A stretch of DNA of 64,000 nucleotides from JAFGCL01 sp964423835 (lineage in GTDB: Bacteria; Chloroflexota; Dehalococcoidia; UBA2247; RBG-13-53-26): the NCBI GenBank assembly GCA_964423835.1, contig CAYRGJ010000012.1:17043-81042 (forward strand). The letters run 5' to 3'. Both the position numbers and the translations under genes were made by a program. Position 1 is the stretch's first letter. Every line of letters starts with the position of its first letter. Below, piece by piece: positions 32,422 through 40,694 of the stretch. The notes beneath the pieces are model-generated. The model worked only from the letters and a program-made list of their open reading frames with translations. It did no database searches and was not told where the DNA came from.

Positions 32422-33525
32422 CTAGTCCACCCTCCTGGGAAACAGCCGCGACCTTCGCATCCACAGGTAGCTGAGGAAGCAGGCTACCACGGTGGACCCG
32501 ACCAGCACGGCCACGTACCACCCGATATCGTCGGATTGCAGGCCGAAGGCCGAGCTGCTGAAGATGGTGGCCAGGGTGTTTGGCACCAGGACGGCGGTGC
32601 CCACCACTGTGAGGTAGGTCATCAGCAGGGCCAGCCTGTTGTTCATGATCTGGAGCTGGTTGTTGTAGATGCTCTGAAGCACCTCCAGCCCGGAGGCCAG
32701 TACCTCCGACAGGTGCTCCGCCAGCCCGATCTGGCGGTTGACGTCCTCCGCCAGCAGGGTCAGGCGGTACAGGAGCCTGGCGTTGTCCGTGATGAGCTCG
32801 GCGTCTCCGTACCTCAGGGCGTGCAGCACGTCATTGGTCTCCCACAGGGCATCCAGGTAGGTGATCAGCGCGTGCTTCATGTCGAATATCTTCGGGCCCA
32901 GCTCCTGCCGCGGCGTCCTGGGGTCGGTCATGTCCTTGTTGAGGGCCTCGCCCAGCACCTCCACCTGGCGCAGGTGCTCGAAGTTCCTCTCGTTGGTCTC
33001 GTCGATGAGCCTCAGGAGCAGGTGGGTCACCCGGTCCTCCTGGGGAATATCGAGGCGGATCTTGCGGATGAAGGTGTCCGCGTACCTCCGGAGGCGATGG
33101 AAGCGGCGGTCCACGTTGAGGGGATGAATGGTGAAGATAAAGCTCTGCCGCACCAGCATGAGCAGCGGGTATGGCTCCACCTGGAACCCGCGGACCTGCA
33201 CTGAGGGCAGCCGCATCCCCATCTCGGTATCGAAGTCCTGGTAGGTGGTCCGGGAATCGACGGTGAGAGATGAGACCAGGCCATCGCTGAACCCCAGGCG
33301 GGAGGCGGCGATGGGAGTGTCCCGGTCGTAGTTGTCGGTCCAGTAGTCCACCCAGGCGATGGCCGAGCGGTCCAGGATCTCCATGAACTGCGCCGGTGAC
33401 TCCGAGTCGCCCTTGAATATGCTGCCATCCCGCGCCACCGCGACGCAGAACCACTGCTTGGGATAACCTTCGGACGGCGGAACAGCCACCACGTCGGCCC
33501 TGCCGTTGGCTTGTATCTCGGTCAT
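32422..33525 (-). CDS. CorA-like membrane protein without the GMN motif
   Basis: CorA-fold divalent cation channel homologue of 367 residues: a long cytoplasmic alpha/beta and coiled-coil region (about 1-300), then two transmembrane helices near the C-terminus. Transmembrane helix one ends with VPNTLATIFSSSAFGL, where typical CorA has the pore motif GMN. The selectivity is therefore uncertain and it may not be a magnesium channel. ATG at 33525 has AAAGGA upstream. First gene of an operon with typA. Confidence 0.85.
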   Translation of the reverse strand: MTEIQANGRADVVAVPPSEGYPKQWFCVAVARDGSIFKGDSESPAQFMEILDRSAIAWVDYWTDNYDRDTPIAASRLGFSDGLVSSLTVDSRTTYQDFDTEMGMRLPSVQVRGFQVEPYPLLMLVRQSFIFTIHPLNVDRRFHRLRRYADTFIRKIRLDIPQEDRVTHLLLRLIDETNERNFEHLRQVEVLGEALNKDMTDPRTPRQELGPKIFDMKHALITYLDALWETNDVLHALRYGDAELITDNARLLYRLTLLAEDVNRQIGLAEHLSEVLASGLEVLQSIYNNQLQIMNNRLALLMTYLTVVGTAVLVPNTLATIFSSSAFGLQSDDIGWYVAVLVGSTVVACFLSYLWMRRSRLFPRRVD

Positions 33526-33579
33526 CGGCCCGTCCTTTCCCGCCGTCTCCAGCCCGCCGCACGGGCTTCCCTGAATAGC

Positions 33580-33588
33580 AGTATAGCA
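33580..33588 (-). promoter_or_regulatory. Extended -10 promoter for the CorA-typA operon
   Basis: Left-facing TGCTATACT. No convincing -35 is present at the right spacing. Confidence 0.45.
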
Positions 33589-33650
33589 CCGGAAGGGCAA
33601 ATTATCCTATCGCGCCACGGCGCTCCGCAGCCAGCATGCCACGGCGCCGG

Positions 33651-33674
33651 CCGGCATGGCCGCGGCCATGCCGG
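33651..33674. repeat. 24-bp perfect palindrome between divergent CorA and OYE genes
   Basis: CCGGCATGGCCG followed by its exact reverse complement. It lies between the divergent promoters at 33580 and 33723 and could be an operator or a cruciform-forming element. Confidence 0.6.
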
Positions 33675-33722
33675 GAGAGGCTGTCACGCCGCCTGCCCCC
33701 CGTCAATGAAAGCGGCGCCGGT

Positions 33723-33752
33723 TTGGCCGCTCTTGGAGGCCTGGGTTATAAT
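33723..33752 (+). promoter_or_regulatory. Promoter of the Old Yellow Enzyme gene
   Basis: TTGGCC at 33723-33728, an 18-nt spacer and a perfect TATAAT at 33747-33752. A run of eleven G residues (33786-33796) follows in the leader. Confidence 0.55.
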
Positions 33753-33831
33753 AGCTCCAATCGTCTTTGGGGACGGTAGTTCATTGGGGGGGGGGGACCC
33801 GCTTCCAGAGGGTTCCAGAAAGGACGCACAC

Positions 33832-35088
33832 ATGGCACAGGCGGCTGCGCAGACCCGAAAGGCTTTCACACCTGGCAAGATCGGTGGCCTGACAGTGCGG
33901 AACCGGACCATACGGGCCGGCTGCTTCGAGGGCATGTGCGAGAAAGGCAACTGCACTGACCTCCTGATCGAGCATCACCGGGCGGTGGCCGCCGGAGGCA
34001 TCGGCATGACGACCGTGTCCTATGTATCGGTGTCGGAGGCCGCCCGCGCTTACGGCCACGAGATGTGGATGCGAAAGGAGATCCTGCCGGACCTGAGGAG
34101 GCTGACGGACGCGGTCCACAAGGAGGGCGCCGCCGCCTCGGTACAGCTGGGCCATTGCGGGTACTTCGCCAGCAAGGCCGACACCGGTTTCCAGCCGGTA
34201 GGCGCTTCGCGCCGGTTCAACCTCTTCCGCATCAGCTTCCCCAGGCCGATGACGGAGGCCGACATCAAGAAGGTGACCGCCGACTTCGCCAGTGCCGCCC
34301 TGCTGGCCCGGGAAGCCGGCTTCGACGCCGTCGAGGTCCACTCCGGGCATGGGTACCTGCTCAGCCAGTTCCTTTCGCCGTACACCAACAAGCGGAAGGA
34401 CGCCTACGGCGGGTCGCTGGAGAACCGCATGCGCTTCCCGGGAGAGGTAGTCAGGGCTGTCAGGCAGGCCATGGGCCCGGACTTCCCCATCATGGTCAAG
34501 ATGAACCTCACCGACGGCATCAAGGGGGGCATCGAGGTGGATGACGCCGTGGCCATCGCCCGGCATTTCGAGGCCGAGGGCGCCAGCGGCCTGGTCCCCA
34601 GCTGCGGCTTCACCTCCAAGACCCCGTTCATGATGATGCGCGGGAACCGGCCCATCCTGGAGTTCGCGGCCGCCGACAAGAGCTTCACCCGGAGATTCGG
34701 GCTGCTCTTCTTCGGCAATTTCATCGTGCAGGAGTTCACCTACAAGGACCTCTTCCTGATGCAGGACGCCGTCAAGGTGGCCAGGGCGGTGAAGATACCG
34801 GTGGCCCTGGTGGGCGGCATCTGCTCCGTGGACGACCTGCAGACGGCCATGAATGCCGGCTTCGAGTTCGTGGAGATCGGCCGGGCCACCATCAAGGACC
34901 CCGACATCGTCAACAAGTGGCAAAAGGCGGAGGTCCTGGCCTCCGACTGCGACCACTGCAATCGCTGCGTGGCCGTGATGAACGGGGGACCGGTCTACTG
35001 CGTCTGTAACAAGAAGGGCCCACTGAAGAGAAGGATCGGGTCCAAGGGGATCGACGCCTCCCAGTACCGCGCCTCCCCGCTCCTGTAG
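33832..35088 (+). CDS. NADH:flavin oxidoreductase (Old Yellow Enzyme family) with Fe-S site
   Basis: FMN-dependent TIM-barrel reductase of 418 residues. The barrel includes SVQLGHCGYF, the catalytic HSGHGYLLSQFLSPYTN and YGGSLENRMRF. The C-terminus has a CDHCNRCVAV cysteine group plus a further cysteine pair, as in the [4Fe-4S]-containing 2,4-dienoyl-CoA reductase group. The extra FAD/NAD domain of that group is absent, so an external electron donor is needed. ATG at 33832 has AAAGGA upstream. An enoate or enoyl-CoA substrate is likely but not provable here. Confidence 0.9.
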   Translation: MAQAAAQTRKAFTPGKIGGLTVRNRTIRAGCFEGMCEKGNCTDLLIEHHRAVAAGGIGMTTVSYVSVSEAARAYGHEMWMRKEILPDLRRLTDAVHKEGAAASVQLGHCGYFASKADTGFQPVGASRRFNLFRISFPRPMTEADIKKVTADFASAALLAREAGFDAVEVHSGHGYLLSQFLSPYTNKRKDAYGGSLENRMRFPGEVVRAVRQAMGPDFPIMVKMNLTDGIKGGIEVDDAVAIARHFEAEGASGLVPSCGFTSKTPFMMMRGNRPILEFAAADKSFTRRFGLLFFGNFIVQEFTYKDLFLMQDAVKVARAVKIPVALVGGICSVDDLQTAMNAGFEFVEIGRATIKDPDIVNKWQKAEVLASDCDHCNRCVAVMNGGPVYCVCNKKGPLKRRIGSKGIDASQYRASPLL

Positions 35089-35098
35089 GGCAGGCCGG

Positions 35099-35116
35099 GC
35101 GGCGGCCGGCCGCCGC
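35099..35116. terminator. GC palindrome between convergent genes
   Basis: 18-bp palindrome GCGGCGGCCGGCCGCCGC between the end of the OYE gene and the end of the DegV gene; terminator-like but without a T run. Confidence 0.4.
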
Positions 35117-35164
35117 GCAGGCTATCACCGGGGATTGTGGGGCGCCCGGGCAACCGCGGCGCCT

Positions 35165-36028
35165 CTATCCTTCTTGCCAGAAGGCCAGGGCCAGTACCCC
35201 CGGGCCGGCATGCACGCCCATGATCGGCGTGAACTCGGTGAGGTAGATCTCGGCGCACCGGAACCGCCTCTCCACCTCCGCCTTGAGGCCCTCGCCAGCA
35301 CGGGCCTCGTCGGCATGGTGCACCAGCACATGGACCGGAGACGTCCCCACGCGCTCTGCCATGGTCCGCAGCATCAGCTCCACGGCCTTCCCCGTGCTCC
35401 GGGGGCGGGCGAAGGGGGCGGTCTCCCCGACCGCGGTCGAATGCTCCAGGACCGGCTTCACGTTGAGCAGCGACCCGGCCCAGGCGGCCGCCCGGGCGAT
35501 GCGCCCCGTGCGGGCCAGGTAGTGGAGCGTGTCCACCATGGCCAGGAAGTTCAAGCGGACTCCGGTCAGCCGCGCCGCCTGGGACACCTCCTTCAGCCCG
35601 GCGCCACGATCGGCGGCCCGGGCCGCCTCCAGGGCCATGAAGCCCAGCGCGCCAGACACGGCGCGGCTGTCGATGACCTCGATGGGGGTGCGCGGTATCA
35701 CGTCCCTGGCCAGCCTGGCGCCCAGGGAGGCCGCCTCGTAGGTCTTGCTCTGCAGCCCGGTGAGGGTGATGCAGACGATGGCCTCGGCTTCCCGGCTCAC
35801 CTCCTCGTAAGTGTGGCAGAAATCGTCCGGGGAGGGGACCGAGGTGGTGGGCAGATTGCGGCCCTGGCGCATGATCCGGTACACCTCCGCGGGGGTGATG
35901 TCGAGGCCGTCCCGGTACGTCTTCCCGTCGATCACGATCAGGAGGGGCACCACCCCTATGGAATGACGGGCCAGCAGGCTGGCCGGGAGGCAGCAGGTGC
36001 TGTCGGTGATGACGGCGACTTTTCTCAT
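35165..36028 (-). CDS. DegV-family fatty-acid-binding protein
   Basis: DegV/FakB-type protein of 287 residues that binds a fatty acid and presents it to a kinase. The start VAVITDSTCCLP, the lid TTSVPSPDDFCHTYEE and the C-terminal TEFTPIMGVHAGPGVLALAF are characteristic. No FakA-like kinase is in the window. ATG at 36028 with GAGG upstream. Confidence 0.92.
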   Translation of the reverse strand: MRKVAVITDSTCCLPASLLARHSIGVVPLLIVIDGKTYRDGLDITPAEVYRIMRQGRNLPTTSVPSPDDFCHTYEEVSREAEAIVCITLTGLQSKTYEAASLGARLARDVIPRTPIEVIDSRAVSGALGFMALEAARAADRGAGLKEVSQAARLTGVRLNFLAMVDTLHYLARTGRIARAAAWAGSLLNVKPVLEHSTAVGETAPFARPRSTGKAVELMLRTMAERVGTSPVHVLVHHADEARAGEGLKAEVERRFRCAEIYLTEFTPIMGVHAGPGVLALAFWQEG

Positions 36029-36083
36029 GATGGCATTCCTCGGCTGCAGGACCCCGGGGGCTCCGGGCCGCTCTGATCCGGCA

Positions 36084-36770
36084 TCATCCCCGGGCCACCG
36101 CCCGGCGGCCCATGATCTCCTGCTTCAGGTACCATCGCTGCACTGCCTCCGCCACCTCCGCCGGGTCATCGGACAGGCGCAGAAGGCGGAAGTCATCGTT
36201 ATCGATGAAGGCCCTGGCCAGGACGGTGTTGCGCAGCCATTCCAGCAGCCCCTCCCAGAAGGGGCTGCCGAAGAGGATCACGGGGAAGGGCTTGATCTTA
36301 CGGGTCTGCATCAGGGTCAGGACCTCGGTCAGCTCATCGAGCGTGCCCAGGCCGCCCGGCAGGATAACGAAGGCCGTGGCGTACTTGACCAGCATCACCT
36401 TGCGCACAAAGAAGTGGTTGAAGGAGATGGTCTTGTTGGCATACATATTGCAGGCCTGCTCCGCCGGCAGGATGATGTTCAGGCCGACGGAAAGGACGCC
36501 GGCCTCACGAGCCCCCTTGTTGGCCGCCTCCATCACACCGGGGCCGCCCCCGGTGATGACGTTGAAGCTCATCTCGCCCAGGCGGCGGGCAATCTCAACC
36601 GTCTGGTCGAAGAGCGGGTCATCGTGCCGCATGCGCGCCGACCCGTAGACCGTGACCGCCGGCTCTATGCCGGACAGCCCGTCAAAGCCCTCCACCAGCT
36701 CGCCCATGATGCGGAACATGCGCCATGACTCTTCCTTGGCGTAGTCGTTGATCTCATATCCCTGCGCCAT
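36084..36770 (-). CDS. LOG-family nucleotide phosphoribohydrolase-like protein
   Basis: Rossmann-fold protein of 228 residues (TIGR00730/LOG family), often mislabelled lysine decarboxylase. Signatures: VTGGGPGVMEAANKGA and PGGLGTLDELTEVL. Relatives hydrolyse nucleoside 5'-monophosphates to free the base. A left-facing TATAAT box lies at 36805-36800, 30 nt upstream of the ATG. Confidence 0.9.
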   Translation of the reverse strand: MAQGYEINDYAKEESWRMFRIMGELVEGFDGLSGIEPAVTVYGSARMRHDDPLFDQTVEIARRLGEMSFNVITGGGPGVMEAANKGAREAGVLSVGLNIILPAEQACNMYANKTISFNHFFVRKVMLVKYATAFVILPGGLGTLDELTEVLTLMQTRKIKPFPVILFGSPFWEGLLEWLRNTVLARAFIDNDDFRLLRLSDDPAEVAEAVQRWYLKQEIMGRRAVARG

Positions 36771-36845
36771 CCCACTCTCCTTCAGCCTCGGTGCGGTCTA
36801 TTATAGCCTCCAGCGCCAGAGAGGCGCACCGGGCGGCGGCCGGCG

Positions 36846-37292
36846 TCACTGCCACGGGTAGTGGCCCAGACGCTTCCCACTCCACTTGTCCGGCCCTTCC
36901 CGGCGGATGAGCTCCAGGTGATGCACCAGGTTCGAGTGGAGCCGCAGCAGCGGAGCCAGCGGCCGGCAGGTCCCGTGCTCACCGCATTCCCAGCAGCCAG
37001 CCAGTCGCCGCGCCAGGACGCAGTCCCGCACGGCGCAGACGGGCTTGCCACCCCCGGCCCAGCACGGCGCCGGGCACTCCAGACCCCGCATGGACCGGAG
37101 GACGTTCAGGAAGGCGGGGTACTCGGCGAACGCGGCATCGGCGGCCACCTTCAGAGCGGCGTACTCTTCGAAACGGACCCGCCCCAGCTCAGCCTCAAGG
37201 TCCCGCGCCAGCTCGAACAACCGTCGGTTTGACGGTATGCAGTCGCCGCAGTACAGGCCACAGTAGGCGGTGCACATGCGCTGGTCCTCCAT
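36846..37292 (-). CDS. DUF3795-type cysteine-rich protein
   Basis: Protein of 148 residues with many cysteines: CTAYCGLYCGDC at the N-terminus and a second cluster with CPAPC, CAVRDC and CWECGEHGTC around residues 85-120. This is the DUF3795 pattern and probably binds zinc or an Fe-S centre. The ATG at 37292 is chosen for AAGGAGG upstream and because it clears the upstream methyltransferase gene by 4 bp. Function unknown. Confidence 0.82.
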   Translation of the reverse strand: MEDQRMCTAYCGLYCGDCIPSNRRLFELARDLEAELGRVRFEEYAALKVAADAAFAEYPAFLNVLRSMRGLECPAPCWAGGGKPVCAVRDCVLARRLAGCWECGEHGTCRPLAPLLRLHSNLVHHLELIRREGPDKWSGKRLGHYPWQ

Positions 37293-37296
37293 CTGT

Positions 37297-38088
37297 TCAG
37301 CCCTCCTTGACGGCGTCCACTTCCAACCGCACCATGTCGAAACGGACGCTGCCATCGGCCTGCGGCGGGTTCACCCGGCCATGCTCGGCCATGATGTCGC
37401 TGATGAAGCCCTCCCGGAGGGACTCCGGGACCCTCTGGGTGTAGGGGAGCCAGGTGGTCCGCAGCCAGGCGGCGAAGTCATCGGCTCCGCGGTGCACCAT
37501 CTCCCGGTGGACCAGCTCCAGGCGCCGGACCCTGAAGCCCCGGGACTCCAGCCAGGGGCGGTACTCCTCCGGTCCATAGAAAGCGTACGGAAAGGGGAAA
37601 CCCTGGAAGTACCCGGCCCATCCCGGCGACCGCAGGACGGCCTCGAGGGCCGCCAGAACGGTGGCCGCGTTCCCCCGCCCCCCCATCTGCAACAGCATGC
37701 GCCCTCCCGGCTTCAGGCCATCCCTTATGCCGCGCAGGACCGGCTGGTGGTCCTTCACCCAGTGCAGGCACGCATTGGAGAAGGCAATGTCGAACTCCGC
37801 GGCGAAATCGAGCTCGGCGGCATCCTTCAGCCGGAAGGCCAGGTTGGGGTGGTGGCCGGCGGGGTATTGGCTGGCGGCCAGCCGCACCATGTCAGCCGAG
37901 CTGTCGATGCCGAGGGCAGAGCCCCGGGGCACCCGGCGGGCGATCTCCGCCGTGATCTCCCCGTCGCCGCTCCCGATGTCCAGGACCCGCTCGGCCCCCG
38001 CCAGATCGAGCTGCGCCAGCAGCTCCAGCGCCCATCTCTTCTGGTTGGACGAGCTGGCGCGGTACTCCTGAGCATCCCACTGATACAT
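37297..38088 (-). CDS. SAM-dependent methyltransferase, trans-aconitate methyltransferase-like
   Basis: Class I methyltransferase of 263 residues. Motif I is VLDIGSGDGEITAEIA, followed by LGIDSSADM and the post-motif SNACLHWV. The YQWDAQEYRASSSNQKRWALELLA start resembles trans-aconitate 2-methyltransferase and MPBQ-type enzymes. ATG at 38088 is where the conserved start begins. Substrate unknown. Confidence 0.87.
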   Translation of the reverse strand: MYQWDAQEYRASSSNQKRWALELLAQLDLAGAERVLDIGSGDGEITAEIARRVPRGSALGIDSSADMVRLAASQYPAGHHPNLAFRLKDAAELDFAAEFDIAFSNACLHWVKDHQPVLRGIRDGLKPGGRMLLQMGGRGNAATVLAALEAVLRSPGWAGYFQGFPFPYAFYGPEEYRPWLESRGFRVRRLELVHREMVHRGADDFAAWLRTTWLPYTQRVPESLREGFISDIMAEHGRVNPPQADGSVRFDMVRLEVDAVKEG

Positions 38089-38210
38089 GTCTGGCGACCT
38101 ACCGGATATTCTGGCCCATTCGCCTGGCGGCGGCAAGTGCCGCGGCGGCCAGCGCTTCGGCAGACTGCCGCACCCCTTCGGCGCGGGGCCCCGGAGCCCG
38201 GCCCGGCTCC

Positions 38211-38219
38211 TGCTATAAT
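38211..38219 (+). promoter_or_regulatory. Extended -10 promoter for the flavin reductase gene
   Basis: TGCTATAAT, perfect -10 with TGC extension, 43 nt before the ATG. Confidence 0.5.
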
Positions 38220-38261
38220 CGGGTCAGGTCGTACACCCCATTGAACCACAGGAGGTTAACC

Positions 38262-38831
38262 ATGGCCAAAGTAGCCCTCGGCCCCCAGACCCTGCTCTAC
38301 CCCATGCCGGCGCTGCTGGTGGGAGCTGATGTAGACGGCCGGCCCAACTTCATGACCGTCGCCTGGGGAGGTATCGCCTGCGGCGACCCTCCGATGGTCT
38401 CCGTAGCCATCCGGCACTCCCGGCACACTCTGAAAGGCATCGAGCAGAACCAATCGTTCTCCGTGAACATACCCTCGGCGGCGCAGGTCGGGGAGACCGA
38501 CTACTGCGGCATCGTCTCCGGGGCGGCGGCCGACAAGGCCCGGGACTGCGGCTTCCAGGTATTCTATGGCGAGGTCCCTCACGCTCCCCTCATCGATCAA
38601 TGCCCGGTCAACCTGGAGTGCCAGGTGGTCCAGATGCTCGACCTGGGCAGCCACCTCCTGGTCATCGGCCGGATAGCCCAGACGCACGTGTCGCAGGACT
38701 GCCTCACAGATGGCCGCCCGGACGTGGAGAAGATCCGGCCCCTGGCCTACGTGACCACCCCCGCGGCGCGGTACCACAAGCTGGGGGAGGTGGCGGGCAA
38801 GGCCTGGAGCGTGGGCCGGCGTCCCGGCTGA
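38262..38831 (+). CDS. Flavin reductase-like FMN-binding protein
   Basis: Split-barrel flavoprotein of 189 residues of the flavoredoxin/flavin reductase family. It begins LGPQTLLYPMPALLVGADVDGRPNFMTVAWGG, with the FMN-contact segments RHSRHTLKGI and SVNIPS. Anaerobes use such proteins as FMN electron carriers or reductases. ATG at 38262 has AGGAGGT six bases upstream. Confidence 0.9.
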   Translation: MAKVALGPQTLLYPMPALLVGADVDGRPNFMTVAWGGIACGDPPMVSVAIRHSRHTLKGIEQNQSFSVNIPSAAQVGETDYCGIVSGAAADKARDCGFQVFYGEVPHAPLIDQCPVNLECQVVQMLDLGSHLLVIGRIAQTHVSQDCLTDGRPDVEKIRPLAYVTTPAARYHKLGEVAGKAWSVGRRPG

Positions 38832-38842
38832 ATGGCCGAACC

Positions 38843-38862
38843 CCGGCCGCAAAGCGGCCCGG
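38843..38862 (+). terminator. Short hairpin after the flavin reductase gene
   Basis: GGCCGC and GCGGCC arms with an AAA loop in GC-rich context just after the stop codon; no strong T run. Confidence 0.4.
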
Positions 38863-38889
38863 CCCTCACGATTTCGTGCTCCTCCCCTC

Positions 38890-38919
38890 TTGACAAAGCG
38901 TGAAGCTTGTGCCTATCAT
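38890..38919 (+). promoter_or_regulatory. Promoter of the small zinc-ribbon gene
   Basis: TTGACA at 38890-38895, an 18-nt spacer and TATCAT at 38914-38919. Confidence 0.6.
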
Positions 38920-38986
38920 TCGCAGAGTGCACTCGTGAGCACGATTGAGCGAGCGGGGCACAGAATATCTTGGAGGAGGAAAAAAG

Positions 38987-39130
38987 ATGCCACAGGCCTA
39001 CTGCGTAAAGTGCAAGAAGAAGGTGGAGATCCGGGGGGCGAAGCAGGTCACGCTGAAGAACAAGCGGCCTGCCGTCAGCGGCAGCTGCCCGTCCTGCGGA
39101 ACCAAGGTATTCAGGATCGGCAAAGCCTAA
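38987..39130 (+). CDS. 47-residue zinc-ribbon protein, DUF5679-like
   Basis: Very small basic protein with CVKC and CPSC pairs, a compact zinc ribbon of the DUF5679 type (MPQAYCVKCKKKVEI start). GGAGGAGG lies 7 nt before the ATG and it has its own promoter and a downstream hairpin, so it is a genuine single-gene unit. Such ribbons may bind nucleic acid; the function is unknown. Confidence 0.85.
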   Translation: MPQAYCVKCKKKVEIRGAKQVTLKNKRPAVSGSCPSCGTKVFRIGKA

Positions 39131-39482
39131 CCTTCCTTGCCCTGCACAGCACGCATGGCGGAGGCGCCCGCCGCAGGGCTCTGCCACGCGGATGCAGTAT
39201 GCCATCCCGTCGTGCTGTGATCTGATTGACATCCAGAGTTGACGGGCAGCGAAGCGCCGGCGGACCTGGTGCGAGGCCGCTTCGCTGCCTGATCTCAACC
39301 CCCAACATCGGTCACTGGCCGGATGGTTCTTCACCTTGGCGGGGGACATCTGGACCCAGTCCAGCCCTCAGCGGTTTAGACGAAATAAGGTGAGCATTCG
39401 AGTCGCTGCGGATCATCCCTGGGATAGTCGAATGGTCCCCGGCCCGCGGCAGGGAGCCGGGAGGAGAAGGGAGGAGATCGTC
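39131..39482. other. Gene-free stretch between the zinc-ribbon and dodecin-like genes
   Basis: It holds two TTGAC(A/G) elements at 39226-39231 and about 39238, then the hairpin at 39245-39289, then untranslated leader up to the dodecin ribosome site. No reading frame is convincing. Confidence 0.5.
39245..39289 (+). terminator. 12-bp stem hairpin downstream of the zinc-ribbon gene
   Basis: GGCAGCGAAGCG (39245-39256) pairs perfectly with CGCTTCGCTGCC (39278-39289) across a 21-nt loop, 114 bp after the stop. Likely terminator or 3' stabiliser. Confidence 0.45.
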
Positions 39483-39698
39483 ATGGCAGACAGCGTTTAC
39501 AAGGTGATAGAGCTCGTGGGCACCAGCTCGGAGTCATGGGAGAAGGCCGCCCAGGTGGCCGTGGACCAGGCCTCGAGGAGCCTGCGGGACCTGCGCATCG
39601 CGGAGGTCGTCGAGATGGACCTCCAGATCGACGACGGGAAGGTGCGGGCCTACCGCACCAAGATCAAGCTCTCATTCAAGTACGAAAAGGAGGAATAG
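39483..39698 (+). CDS. Dodecin-like protein lacking the flavin-stacking Trp
   Basis: Dodecin-fold protein of 71 residues with the typical YKVIELVGTSSESWEKA start and DGKVRAYRTKIKLSF end. Dodecins form hollow dodecamers that store flavin or CoA, and an aromatic Trp in the LRWFEV-type segment sandwiches the flavin. Here that segment reads LRIAEVVEM, so Trp and the next Phe are Ile and Ala. Flavin binding by the usual stacking is therefore doubtful. GGGAGGAG lies upstream of the ATG. Confidence 0.88.
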   Translation: MADSVYKVIELVGTSSESWEKAAQVAVDQASRSLRDLRIAEVVEMDLQIDDGKVRAYRTKIKLSFKYEKEE

Positions 39699-39723
39699 AG
39701 CGGGCCGGCCGGAACCGGCCTGA

Positions 39724-40554
39724 ATGCCTCGATCAACCCCCATGTACCGTGATTTCGCCCGGTTCTATGACGAGGGCGGCTGGTCCCGGTACAGTGCCTG
39801 TATGGCCCGGATGCTGCCCGGAGTGCTGGAGACGTTCGGCCTCTGGCCTCGCAGGATACTGGACCTGGCCTGCGGCGATGGCACGTTTGCCGTGGCCATG
39901 GCCGCCAGGGGCCTGAAGGTCACCGCCGTGGACCTGTCCCCCCGGATGCTGGACGCGGCCAGGGAGCGGGCCCGGGCCCAGCGCGTCAGGGTGGTTTTCC
40001 GCCGGCAGGACATGCGCTCCCTGAACCTGCCGGGCGGGTTCGACCTGGTGACCTGCTGGTTCGACAGCCTGAACTACCTGCTGGAGATCAACCACCTGGA
40101 GGAGGCCTTCGCCGGGGTCTCCCGCCTCCTCCGCGATGGCGGCGTCTTCATCTTCGACATGAACACCATCCGTGGCCTGGCCGTGGACTGGGTCCGCCAG
40201 CCGTGCTTCGTGCACATCGACTCCGGCAGCTCCTTTCTGGTCTCCGTCCCCCGCTACGACGCCCCCACCCGGACCGCCAGCCTCCGGCTGACCGGCTTCA
40301 GCCGCGAGGGCGCCCGCTGGGTGAGAATGGACGAGACCCACCAGGAGCGAGGCTACACCCTCGGAGAGATACGACGTTGCCTGAGGTTGGCCCACCTGAG
40401 GGAGATGGGCTGCTGGGCCAGCCTGGACCGCATGGACCGGCCGGGGCGGGACGCAGCGCGGGTGTACTTCGTGGCCGGAAAGCGGCCCGCCGCAGGCCGA
40501 AAGGGCATCGCGGCACCGGGCGCGGCAGCCAGGAGCAGGGCAGCGGCCGCCTGA
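39724..40554 (+). CDS. SAM-dependent methyltransferase
   Basis: Class I methyltransferase of 276 residues. Motif I is ILDLACGDGTFAVAMA, acidic loop VTAVDLSPRML, then FDLVTCWFDSLNYL and DGGVFIFDMNT. It is 25 bp downstream of the dodecin-like gene. The C-terminal 25 residues are Ala/Arg-rich and probably disordered. The substrate is not evident. Confidence 0.88.
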   Translation: MPRSTPMYRDFARFYDEGGWSRYSACMARMLPGVLETFGLWPRRILDLACGDGTFAVAMAARGLKVTAVDLSPRMLDAARERARAQRVRVVFRRQDMRSLNLPGGFDLVTCWFDSLNYLLEINHLEEAFAGVSRLLRDGGVFIFDMNTIRGLAVDWVRQPCFVHIDSGSSFLVSVPRYDAPTRTASLRLTGFSREGARWVRMDETHQERGYTLGEIRRCLRLAHLREMGCWASLDRMDRPGRDAARVYFVAGKRPAAGRKGIAAPGAAARSRAAAA

Positions 40555-40694
40555 CTGCGGCCCCTTGACCGCCGCGGCTCCCGGCACAAGCGCAGCTGCC
40601 GGTACCACGCAGCTCCCCCTGCCGTTGGCCTCCGCCGCGGGGCGCGTGCTAATATATAGCGACTCATCAAGTCTTGGAAGGGGGAGTACCGAAC

